The notes under the pieces: model-generated | Database searches by the model: none | Seen by the model: only the letters and a program-made list of their open reading frames with translations | Told to the model about the DNA's origin: nothing | Origin: an uncultured Eubacteriales bacterium | GTDB lineage: Bacteria > Bacillota > Clostridia > Christensenellales > DTU072 | NCBI GenBank assembly: GCA_902766325.1 | Contig: CACXDF010000182.1 | Span: 1-6,467, forward strand | DNA: 6,467 nt | Reading direction: 5' to 3' | Program-made: the position numbers and the translations under genes | In this document: positions 1 to 6,465 of the stretch, in pieces | Layout of the letters: the number at the start of each line of letters is the position of its first letter | Position numbering within the stretch: position 1 is the first letter of the stretch

Positions 1-118
1 TAAGAACTCCACCGTCAAGTACGCCATTACCGACAAAGACGTCGTTATCAGCGACGATCGTGAGATAGCCGGTTTCTCGACCTATCCTATCGTTATCGTC
101 AAAGGTAAAAGAGTATAA
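1..118 (+). CDS. glgD: ADP-glucose pyrophosphorylase subunit GlgD, C-terminal fragment (gene enters from the left edge)
   Basis: Reading from base 2, an open frame of 38 codons runs to a TAA at 116-118, so the gene began before the window. The fragment contains YAITDKDVVISDD and ends in YPIVIVKGKRV. From memory, a 'ITDK.V.I...' turn followed by a closing 'YP.vi.KG..v' is typical of the left-handed beta-helix tail of GlgD, the non-catalytic or regulatory partner of GlgC in Firmicutes. GlgC/GlgD together make ADP-glucose from glucose-1-phosphate and ATP, the substrate of the next gene. The stop lies 24 bp before the glgA start, which fits an operon. The catalytic domain is outside the window, so a GlgC tail cannot be fully excluded; the ending fits GlgD better. 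Confidence 0.8.
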   Translation, partial: KNSTVKYAITDKDVVISDDREIAGFSTYPIVIVKGKRV

Positions 119-130
119 TCCCAAGATAAA

Positions 131-137
131 AAGGAGG
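131..137 (+). promoter_or_regulatory. Ribosome binding site of glgA
   Basis: AAGGAGG lies 5 nt before the ATG at 143. It is a perfect match to the core anti-Shine-Dalgarno sequence and fixes the glgA start. It is the best ribosome binding site in the operon part of the window. Confidence 0.9.
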
Positions 138-142
138 AAAAC

Positions 143-1567
143 ATGAGAGTTCTGTTTGCGACAAGTGAAGCCGGTCCGTTCTTGAGAACGGGTGGATTGG
201 GCGACGTCAGTCAGGCCCTTCCGTACGCCATGAACAAAGCGGGTCAGGACGTGCGCGTCGTTATGCCTTTGTACGAAGGTATCGGCGCCGATTTTCGTCA
301 GACTATGCAATTCGTGGGGAGCAAGATCATATTTTTGGGTTGGCGTCAACAGTATGCCGGATTGTTCCGTTGCATCTATCGCGGCGTGACTTATTATTTC
401 GTGGATAACGAATATTATTTCAAGAGGAGCGCGCCTTACGGACACTATGACGACGGCGAAAGGTTCGCGTTCTTTTCCAAAGCCGTACTCGAATTGATCC
501 CCTTGATGGACTTCGGACCGGAAGTTATCCATTGCAACGATTGGCAAACCGGACTTATCCCCGTTATGCTCGACGCGTTTTTCCGCGGCGACAGCACGTA
601 CGGCGGGATCAAAACCGTTCTTACCATTCACAATATCGAGTTCCAGGGTAATATGGACAGGATCTGCATTCAGGAAGTATACGGCATTCCGTCCGCATAC
701 GAAAGTATGGTGGAATATAATAATTGCGCCAATATGTTGAAAGCAGGTATCGAAGGCGCCGACAGAGTAACGACGGTCAGTCAGACATACGCCAACGAGA
801 TCATGAGTCCTTATTTTGCGTACGGATTGGAAGATATCCTTTCTCGCAGAGCGTATAAGATTTCCGGTATCGTCAACGGCATCGATACAGACGTATACGA
901 TCCGAAGACGGACAAAGCCCTGTTCGAAAACTATACCGTACGTTCGCTGAAAAAGCGCGCCGCCAACAAAGCGGGACTGCAAGAAATGTTGCATCTGCCC
1001 GTAGCCCCCGACAAACCGCTTATCGGTATGGTCACGCGTTTGACCGGGCAAAAAGGCCTCGATCTCGTTATGGAAGTCATCGACGACATCCTTTCTATGG
1101 ATATTCAACTGGCTATTCTCGGTACCGGCGACTGGAAGTATGAAACGGCGTTGCAAGAGGTGGCTCGCAGATACGGCAATAAGCTCGCCGTCGTTATCAA
1201 TTTTTCCAAAGATATCGCCGGCAAGATCTACGCCGGTAGCGATATGTTCTTGATGCCGAGTAAGTTCGAGCCCTGCGGTCTCAGTCAGATGATCGCCATG
1301 CGTTACGGCTCCGTGCCGATCGTGCGCGAAACGGGCGGACTTAAAGACACCGTCATTCCGTTCAATCCGGTCGAAAAGTCAGGCAGAGGCTTCACTTTCA
1401 AGACGTATAACGCGTACGATATGTTAGACGCCATCCACCGCGCCGTGGGCACCTATTATAATAAGGAAGAGTGGACGGCCTGCGTCAAGAATGCGATGAC
1501 CGGAGAATACGGGTGGGAACAATCGGCCGCCAAGTATATCGATCTCTATAAAAGCATCGTCAAATAA
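143..1567 (+). CDS. glgA: Glycogen synthase, ADP-glucose type (GT5)
   Basis: Transfers glucose from ADP-glucose to the non-reducing end of alpha-1,4-glucan; a cytosolic enzyme. The length of 474 aa is normal for bacterial GlgA. The N-terminal Rossmann domain (about 1-245) opens with SEAGPFLRTGGLGDV (residues 8-22) and has HCNDWQTGL (130-138) and TIHNIEFQG (from 161, His163, equivalent to the active-site His of the family). The C-terminal GT-B domain has VTRLTGQKGLDLV with Arg299 and Lys304, the FEPCGL motif with catalytic Glu376, and the second GGL motif (398-400) followed by KDTV. The C-terminal helix with GWEQSA crosses back to the N-domain, as in the family. Odd: residue 15, usually the Lys of KTGGL that contacts ADP-glucose in E. 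coli GlgA, is Arg (codon AGA at 185-187). All other key residues seen are intact, so the enzyme is probably active. The start is supported by AAGGAGG 5 nt upstream. Confidence 0.96.
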   Translation: MRVLFATSEAGPFLRTGGLGDVSQALPYAMNKAGQDVRVVMPLYEGIGADFRQTMQFVGSKIIFLGWRQQYAGLFRCIYRGVTYYFVDNEYYFKRSAPYGHYDDGERFAFFSKAVLELIPLMDFGPEVIHCNDWQTGLIPVMLDAFFRGDSTYGGIKTVLTIHNIEFQGNMDRICIQEVYGIPSAYESMVEYNNCANMLKAGIEGADRVTTVSQTYANEIMSPYFAYGLEDILSRRAYKISGIVNGIDTDVYDPKTDKALFENYTVRSLKKRAANKAGLQEMLHLPVAPDKPLIGMVTRLTGQKGLDLVMEVIDDILSMDIQLAILGTGDWKYETALQEVARRYGNKLAVVINFSKDIAGKIYAGSDMFLMPSKFEPCGLSQMIAMRYGSVPIVRETGGLKDTVIPFNPVEKSGRGFTFKTYNAYDMLDAIHRAVGTYYNKEEWTACVKNAMTGEYGWEQSAAKYIDLYKSIVK

Positions 1568-1607
1568 CGACGAAAAAATACAAAAGATAAAGAAAATATA
1601 ATAAGGT

Positions 1608-1612
1608 AAAGG
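1608..1612 (+). promoter_or_regulatory. Modest ribosome binding site of glgP in an A-rich spacer
   Basis: AAAGG lies 5 nt before the ATG at 1618 and is weaker than the glgA site. It sits at the end of a 50-nt spacer (1568-1617) that is almost all A and G with only three C residues, so it is likely unstructured and accessible to ribosomes. I see no hairpin in the spacer. Confidence 0.6.
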
Positions 1613-1617
1613 TAATT

Positions 1618-4041
1618 ATGGAATTAACGAAGCAAGAGTTCAGAAGTCTCATCGAAGATCAGCTGTCAAAGACCTTCGGCGTGAAATACGACGAGGCGAG
1701 TGAACAAATGATGTATCGGGCCGTTTGCCTGGTCGTCAAAGGTTTAACTACGAAGAAGCGTACCGTGTTTAAAAAACAGGTCCGCGCGCAAGGCAAAAAA
1801 CAGGTCTACTATATGTCCATGGAGTTTTTGCTCGGTCGGTCGCTGAGAAACCATCTGTATAACTGCGGATGGTTGCAGCAAGCCACCGAAGCGGTCAAAG
1901 AAATGGGCTTCGATATCAACGATCTGATGGCCATCGAGCCGGACGCCGGCTTAGGCAACGGGGGGCTGGGCCGTCTTGCCGCCGCTTATATGGATAGTCT
2001 TACTTCCCTCGGGTACGCCGCAGGCGGATTCAGTATCCGTTACGACTACGGTATTTTCCGTCAGCGTATCGTGGACGGCTGGCAGATGGAAATGCCGGAC
2101 GAATGGCTGAAAGAGGGCGACGTATGGTTCAATCCCCGCCCGGATGATACTTTTGAAGTCAAGTTCGGCGGACACGTGGAAGAAGACTGGTCTACCGGCA
2201 ATCTGAAATGCCGCCAGGTCGGCGCTACGACCATTTTGGCCGTGCCCTACGATATGAACATCACCGGTTACGACAGCGACGCGGTCAATACTCTCCGTTT
2301 GTGGAGCGCCCGCGCCCCGCAGGACTTTGATATGCAGATGTTTTCTCGCGGCGAATATATCAAGGCCATCGAAGCCAAAGCCATGGCTGAGTCCATCAGT
2401 AAGGTCTTGTATCCCGCAGATAACCACTATGAAGGCAAGTCGCTCAGACTCCGTCAGCAGTACTTCTTTGTCAGCGCAAGCATTCAGAGCATCCTGAAAA
2501 AGCATCTGAAATACAATCCTTCTCTCGATAATCTGGGAGAGAAAGTCGCAATCCATATCAACGATACCCATCCGACTCTTTGCATACCGGAACTCATGCG
2601 TATCCTTTTGGACGACTACGGCTATTCTTGGGACGACGCCTGGAAGATCATCACCGAAGTTATTTCTTACACCAACCACACCGTCATGAGCGAAGCGCTC
2701 GAGGTATGGCCGCAAGACCTCTTTAAATCTTTACTGCCACGTATCTTCCAGATCGTCAACGAGATCAATCAACGTTTCTGCGCGGAACTATGGAAAGTGT
2801 ATCCCGATTGTTGGGATAAGATAGCCCAAAACGCTATTATGAGCGACGGCATCATCCGTATGGCCAACCTCGCTTTGGCCGCTTCTCATACCGTCAACGG
2901 CGTTTCGCAACTGCACAGCAATATCCTTATCAACGACATTTTCGCCGATTACTATAAGGTGGCTCCGGAAAAGTTTACGAACGTGACCAACGGTATCACG
3001 CACCGCAGATGGGTGGGAGAAGCCAACCCTGATCTCGCCGCGCTTTTGCACGACCTTATCGGCGATTCTTGGTTGAAAGAACCGGAAAGATTGGAAGATC
3101 TTTTGAAGTATCAAAATAACCACTCCGTCATTGACAGACTGTTCGAGATCAAGAAAAAGAACAAGATCCGTCTTGCCGATTATATCGAGCAAGCCAACGG
3201 CGTCAAGGTCGATCCGGATAGCATCTTTGACGTACAGGTCAAGAGATTGCACGAATATAAGCGTCAGCTTTTGAACGCCCTTCACATCCTCGACTTGTAT
3301 AACAGATTGAAGGCGGATCCCAACCTGGATATCGTTCCGCACACTTATATCTTCGGCGCGAAGGCGGCCAGTAGCTATTATATGGCTAAACAGATCATTC
3401 GCCTTATTTGCACCATCGGCGACGTCGTCAATAACGATCCCGACGTCAATAAGAAACTGAAAGTCGTTTTCTTAGAAAACTATCGCGTTTCTCTTGCCGA
3501 GATCATTATGCCCGCAAGCGAAATTTCCGAGCAGATATCCATCGCCGGTAAAGAGGCCAGCGGTACGGGCAACATGAAATTCATGATCAACGGCGCGGTG
3601 ACCCTCGGCACGATGGACGGCGCCAACGTGGAGATCCATGAGAGAGTAGGAGACGAAAATATCTTTATTTTCGGCTTACTGACCGAAGAAGTCAACCGCT
3701 TGCTCCGTGAAGGGTACAACCCGACGTCCTATTACGCGACCGATCGCAGGATCAAATCCATCATCGACCGTATGCGCGACGGTATCGGCGGCGTAAATTT
3801 CAGTGAGATCGCCGACTCCCTTACCATCGGAAGAAACGGCGTGGCCGATCCCTATCTGTGTCTTGCCGATTTTTCTTCCTATTGCGACGCGCAGGCTCGC
3901 GTCAACGCGGCTTATCTCGACAAGTATCGTTTCGGCCGTATGAGCTTGGTCAACATCGCGAAAGCCGGATTCTTCGCCGCGGACAGAAGCGTCGAAGAGT
4001 ATGCGACCCGCATCTGGAACCTTACCAAAGTCGATGGCTGA
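1618..4041 (+). CDS. glgP: Glycogen/maltodextrin phosphorylase (GT35)
   Basis: Cleaves terminal alpha-1,4-linked glucose from glycogen or maltodextrin with phosphate, giving glucose-1-phosphate; a cytosolic PLP enzyme. At 807 aa it has the normal bacterial length (E. coli GlgP is about 815). Visible family landmarks in order: MSMEFLLGRSLRNHLYN; the glycine-rich GNGGLGRL (113-120); IRYDYGIFRQ and GWQMEMPDEWL; NDTHP (315-319); NHT (353-355) followed by EALEVWPQDLF; NGITHRRW; VKRLHEYKRQLLN; and the PLP-binding block KEASGTGNMKFMINGA with Lys654 as the predicted Schiff-base lysine. No frameshift or missing catalytic residue was seen. It follows glgA by 50 bp, and its last 8 bases overlap the start of the GH13 gene. 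Placement with glgD and glgA points to glycogen turnover rather than uptake of external maltodextrin, although the family does not sharply separate the two substrates. Confidence 0.97.
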   Translation: MELTKQEFRSLIEDQLSKTFGVKYDEASEQMMYRAVCLVVKGLTTKKRTVFKKQVRAQGKKQVYYMSMEFLLGRSLRNHLYNCGWLQQATEAVKEMGFDINDLMAIEPDAGLGNGGLGRLAAAYMDSLTSLGYAAGGFSIRYDYGIFRQRIVDGWQMEMPDEWLKEGDVWFNPRPDDTFEVKFGGHVEEDWSTGNLKCRQVGATTILAVPYDMNITGYDSDAVNTLRLWSARAPQDFDMQMFSRGEYIKAIEAKAMAESISKVLYPADNHYEGKSLRLRQQYFFVSASIQSILKKHLKYNPSLDNLGEKVAIHINDTHPTLCIPELMRILLDDYGYSWDDAWKIITEVISYTNHTVMSEALEVWPQDLFKSLLPRIFQIVNEINQRFCAELWKVYPDCWDKIAQNAIMSDGIIRMANLALAASHTVNGVSQLHSNILINDIFADYYKVAPEKFTNVTNGITHRRWVGEANPDLAALLHDLIGDSWLKEPERLEDLLKYQNNHSVIDRLFEIKKKNKIRLADYIEQANGVKVDPDSIFDVQVKRLHEYKRQLLNALHILDLYNRLKADPNLDIVPHTYIFGAKAASSYYMAKQIIRLICTIGDVVNNDPDVNKKLKVVFLENYRVSLAEIIMPASEISEQISIAGKEASGTGNMKFMINGAVTLGTMDGANVEIHERVGDENIFIFGLLTEEVNRLLREGYNPTSYYATDRRIKSIIDRMRDGIGGVNFSEIADSLTIGRNGVADPYLCLADFSSYCDAQARVNAAYLDKYRFGRMSLVNIAKAGFFAADRSVEEYATRIWNLTKVDG

Positions 4042-5752
4042 TATCCTTTTTGATTCTCGAAGTACGCAACACAAAATACCTTTTGGCGCGGTCAGCACCC
4101 GCCAAAAGGTATCTTTTCGTATACTGGTCAAAAAAAGCGTTCGCGCGTCCGGCGTAGCCGCTTTCGTGCGTCGTCACGAACATACGCTTCGGTTCGATTT
4201 TCGTCTGAACGACGCTTTGGGAGAGTACGAAGAATACCTTTGCGATTTTTTTATCGAGCGCGAAGGCACATATTTTTACCGCTTTGAAGTATACGTTCCC
4301 GGCGGCGTTCTTTTCTGCGGAAGAGACGCAGAAGGAAAACTTATTACGGGAGATTGGCTTCCCGAATGGCAGCTTACGGTATACAAAAACGCATATTCCA
4401 CGCCGGACTTTATTAAAGGCGGCTTGGTCTATCATATCTTTTGCGACCGCTTTTGCAAGGCGGGCAAGATCGTTATGCCGCGCGTCGGCGTCTATAAAGA
4501 ATGGACGGACGAAGTGGGCGAGACGGACGCAAGCGGCGTCTACCGCGCGAACGATTTTTATTGCGGAAATTTCGCCGGTATTATCGAAAAACTGGATTAC
4601 TTAGCTTCTCTCGGCGTGACTGCGCTGTATCTGTCGCCCGTCTTCAAGAGCAACAGCAATCATCGGTACGACACGGCCGATTATTCTCAAGTGGAAGAGA
4701 TGCTCGGCGGCGAAAGGGGATTGGAAAAGTTGATCGCCGAAGCCAAGAAGAAGGATATGGCCGTCATTTTGGACGGGGTGTTCAACCATACCGGATCGGA
4801 CAGCGTGTACTTCAATAAGAACGGCCGCTTCCCCGGACCGGGCGCCTATCAAGGGCCGACGAGTCCCTATTACGACTGGTACACGTTCGAGAGCTTTCCC
4901 GACGTTTATAATTGTTGGTGGGGGATCGGTTGCGTGCCGACCATTGCGCGCGACGCGGTCGGTTATCAACGGATGATCGAAGATAAAGTTCTGAAAAAGT
5001 GGACGAAAAAGGGTATTCGGGGGTGGAGACTGGACGTCGTGGACGAACTTTCCGACGTCTTTTTGGATGATATCCGCTCCGCTATCAAGAACGCCGACGA
5101 CAATGCGGTCGTGATCGGAGAAGTGTGGGAAGACGCCAGTACCAAAGTCAGTTACGGCGAAGAAAGACGCTATTTTCAAGGCGATCAACTGGACGGCGTG
5201 ATGAACTACGTCTATAAAGAGGCCATTCTCGATTATCTTCTGCGCGGAGACGGACAGGCTTTTTGCAATAAGGTCAACGACCTTGCGGAAAACTATCCCG
5301 GTTTTGCTCTCGATTGCTGTTTGACGTTGATCGGCAGTCATGACACCGTGCGCGCCATCAACGTGCTTTCCGGCGCGGCGAGACCGACCGACAGAGAGGA
5401 GCGTCGCCGTTATCGACTTACGCATGAAGAATACACGCTCGGAAAGAAGCGGCTTTTGGCCGCGTCCGCTCTGCAATACTTTCTGCCGGGCGTACCTTCT
5501 TTGTATTACGGAGACGAAGTGGGTTTGCAAGGATTCGAAGATCCGTTCAATCGTCGTCCGTTCCCTTGGAACGATATCGACGACGAGATTTTGACTCATT
5601 ATAAGAAACTCGGCGCGATCAGAAAGAAATACCGCGACGAGTTTCGCGGCGAGTGCCTTGCTTCTTTCGACGGCAAAGCGGTCGTATTGTCCCGTCCGTC
5701 CGTTACCTTGCGCGTTTATAAAGACGGCGCGTTTGAGATCGCGGAGTCATAA
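4034..5752 (+). CDS. GH13 alpha-glucan hydrolase with N-terminal beta domain (neopullulanase / cyclomaltodextrinase / debranching type)
   Basis: A 572-aa protein without signal peptide, so probably cytosolic. Residues 1-120 look like the beta-sandwich that precedes the barrel in neopullulanase-like enzymes; DSR....K.PFGAV....V.FRI near the start agrees with my memory of clostridial relatives and supports this start. The barrel begins near VYHIFCDRF (132-140). Conserved regions: I DGVFNH (Asp247, His252), II GWRLDVVDE (Arg332, nucleophile Asp334), III GEVWED (acid/base Glu363), IV GSHDTVR (His436, Asp437). All three catalytic acids are present. The stretch CWWGIGCVPTIA (294-305) replaces the MPKLN segment of typical GH13_20 enzymes. 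Little follows the barrel, so the C-terminal beta domain is short. The start ATG overlaps the glgP stop by 8 bp and has no clear Shine-Dalgarno sequence, suggesting translational coupling. Another ATG in frame at 4001 would add 11 poor-looking residues inside glgP. Its likely job is to hydrolyse branched or short glucans left by GlgP; substrate specificity cannot be read from the sequence. Confidence 0.9.
   Translation: MADILFDSRSTQHKIPFGAVSTRQKVSFRILVKKSVRASGVAAFVRRHEHTLRFDFRLNDALGEYEEYLCDFFIEREGTYFYRFEVYVPGGVLFCGRDAEGKLITGDWLPEWQLTVYKNAYSTPDFIKGGLVYHIFCDRFCKAGKIVMPRVGVYKEWTDEVGETDASGVYRANDFYCGNFAGIIEKLDYLASLGVTALYLSPVFKSNSNHRYDTADYSQVEEMLGGERGLEKLIAEAKKKDMAVILDGVFNHTGSDSVYFNKNGRFPGPGAYQGPTSPYYDWYTFESFPDVYNCWWGIGCVPTIARDAVGYQRMIEDKVLKKWTKKGIRGWRLDVVDELSDVFLDDIRSAIKNADDNAVVIGEVWEDASTKVSYGEERRYFQGDQLDGVMNYVYKEAILDYLLRGDGQAFCNKVNDLAENYPGFALDCCLTLIGSHDTVRAINVLSGAARPTDREERRRYRLTHEEYTLGKKRLLAASALQYFLPGVPSLYYGDEVGLQGFEDPFNRRPFPWNDIDDEILTHYKKLGAIRKKYRDEFRGECLASFDGKAVVLSRPSVTLRVYKDGAFEIAES
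4076..4112 (+). repeat. Perfect 13-bp inverted repeat (RNA hairpin) at the glgP/GH13 junction
   Basis: Left arm ATACCTTTTGGCG at 4076-4088 and right arm CGCCAAAAGGTAT at 4100-4112 are exact reverse complements around an 11-nt loop. Inside the loop GGT (4090-4092) can pair with ACC (4097-4099), leaving a CAGC tetraloop and one bulged C. A short CTTTTCG follows at once (4113-4119). The hairpin begins 34 nt after the glgP stop and lies in codons 15-27 of the GH13 gene, across its conserved PFGAV motif. It could be a partial terminator, an mRNA-stabilising 3' end for glgP, or a block to ribosomes; the sequence does not decide between these. Confidence 0.75.
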
Positions 5753-5784
5753 ACTTATAAACTCGAATTACAATTGGTTTTTCC

Positions 5785-5820
5785 GCGGCGTAGCTTGTTT
5801 TGCTACGCCGCTTCTTTTTT
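5785..5820 (+). terminator. Rho-independent terminator of the glg operon
   Basis: GCGGCGTAGC (5785-5794) and GCTACGCCGC (5802-5811) form a perfect 10-bp, GC-rich stem with the 7-nt loop TTGTTTT, followed by TTCTTTTTT (5812-5820). It lies 32 nt after the GH13 stop. On the opposite strand the stem is followed by GGAAAAACC, with no U-tract, so it should work well only for + strand transcription. Confidence 0.93.
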
Positions 5821-5828
5821 CTTGCGTG

Positions 5829-6116
5829 TCACGTGGGATCGACCGACGCTTTCGCTCGGTAGTATTCGGTAAAAACCGACGCCATGGCGGATAGTATCCG
5901 CGCTTTTTCACAGCGCACGCGATAACGCGTGATACCGGCGTGTTGCGCGTACGTCTGTTCGGATACGCGCTTTGCGCATAAACTGTCGATCAGGTCTCGC
6001 TCGTAAGGTAGGAGTGCGTCCAGACAGCTGTCCAGCAATTTCAGCCGCTCGTCCTTTTCGCCGAGTACGGCGCATTTATAGGCGCGATCGCGGTAGCTAT
6101 GTAACAGCTCCTCCAT
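5829..6116 (-). CDS. Small helical protein with sigma-70 region 4-like helix-turn-helix, function unknown
   Basis: I do not recognise a named gene. From the ATG at 6116 the product is 95 aa. Residues 1-48 look like two or three amphipathic helices (MEELLHSYRDRAYKC, then DERLKLLDSCLDALLPYERDLIDSLCAKR). Residues 51-80 (SEQTYAQHAGITRYRVRCEKARILSAM) read as a helix-turn-helix: YAQHAGIT as first helix and turn, RYRVRCEKARIL as recognition helix. The layout 'L...ER..i..L.....s...yA...gi....v....' resembles sigma-70 region 4 and small ArpU/DUF1492-like proteins of Firmicutes and their phages. A DNA-binding or sigma-like role is therefore inferred, not shown. The start is uncertain. ATG 6116 lies 17 nt after the upstream stop but has no good ribosome site. 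GTG 6158 has GGAG 10 nt upstream and would overlap the neighbour by 25 bp (109 aa). ATG 6230 would give 133 aa with a long overlap. Confidence 0.65.
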   Translation of the reverse strand: MEELLHSYRDRAYKCAVLGEKDERLKLLDSCLDALLPYERDLIDSLCAKRVSEQTYAQHAGITRYRVRCEKARILSAMASVFTEYYRAKASVDPT

Positions 6117-6133
6117 CTTACTCGCGTCCCAGT

Positions 6134-6433
6134 CTACGGGATCTCGACCTCCAACCACTTTTTGATCGCTCCGTTCCGCTCCATCTCTTCCGAATAATCC
6201 TTCAATTCGCATATCCCTCTCAAAAACCATATACGCATAAGCCCGAAAACATAGCCTTCTTCGATAAAAAGAAGAAGTTCTTTTCCGCTTTTTTCATCGG
6301 TATAGATCAAACGCTGTTCCCTCTTGTTCACGCCGCGCAATTCTTTTTCGACTTTCGGTTTGATACCCGGATCGAACGGACGCTTGCAGACGATCTCTTC
6401 ATAGTCGAAGATCGCGCCGGTCGTGACTTCCAA
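6134..6433 (-). CDS. Small hypothetical protein, about 99-104 aa, unusual start
   Basis: No family recognised. From the TTG at 6433 the product is 99 aa; reading back in frame adds IIIDK to an ATT at 6448 (104 aa). The protein is mixed: a charged, basic middle (KPKVEKELRGVNKREQR), an apparent beta section (RLIYTDEKSGKELLLFIEEGYVFGLMRIWFL) and a charged end (LKDYSEEMERNGAIKKWLEVEIP). There is no signal peptide; the hydrophobic patch around FGLMRIWFL is too short and interrupted to call a membrane segment. It lies just before the helix-turn-helix gene on the same strand, so the two are probably co-transcribed, and convergent to the glg operon. The open frame on the opposite strand across this region is arginine-rich and unlikely to be coding. 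The start is unsettled: TTG is a permitted start but is over 20 nt from the strong ribosome binding site at 6455-6465. Confidence 0.6.
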   Translation of the reverse strand: MEVTTGAIFDYEEIVCKRPFDPGIKPKVEKELRGVNKREQRLIYTDEKSGKELLLFIEEGYVFGLMRIWFLRGICELKDYSEEMERNGAIKKWLEVEIP

Positions 6434-6454
6434 TTTATCTATAATAATACTCGT

Positions 6455-6465
6455 TCACCCCCTTA
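6455..6465 (-). promoter_or_regulatory. Extended Shine-Dalgarno sequence for the small hypothetical gene
   Basis: On the - strand the sequence reads TAAGGGGGTGA. It matches the full consensus TAAGGAGGTGA at 10 of 11 positions, and the mismatch can still form a G-U pair with 16S rRNA. Its TGA could also be the stop of an upstream gene outside the window. The first plausible codon at proper distance is ATT at 6448, 9 nt after the last G of the core. Confidence 0.6.

Noticed and set aside
114..119. TATAAT at the glgD end and another at 1597-1602 as promoters for glgA or glgP
   Set aside because: Neither has a recognisable -35 element about 17 nt upstream. The first is part of the glgD stop region and the second is in an A-rich spacer where such a match is expected by chance.
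1951..3342. Long - strand open frames (254 and 184 aa) opposite glgP
   Set aside because: They lie fully opposite a well-conserved phosphorylase, show no recognisable motifs and have no ribosome binding site that I could see. They are by-products of the codon use of glgP.
4001..4033. Upstream ATG (4001) as start of the GH13 gene
   Set aside because: It adds MRPASGTLPKS from within glgP with no ribosome site. The ATG at 4034 gives the expected N-terminal domain and a compact overlap.
4163..4180. 6-bp inverted repeat TTCGTG/CACGAA in the GH13 gene
   Set aside because: Short stems of this size are common by chance, and there is no U-tract or gene boundary at this site.
4601..5599. 332-aa - strand open frame opposite the GH13 gene
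   Set aside because: Its sequence is antisense to the conserved GH13 regions and looks like no family. The + strand gene has all its catalytic motifs.
6256..6274. CTTCTT/AAGAAG 6-bp inverted repeat inside the small - strand gene
   Set aside because: Too short and AT-rich to separate from chance, and it lies inside coding sequence.
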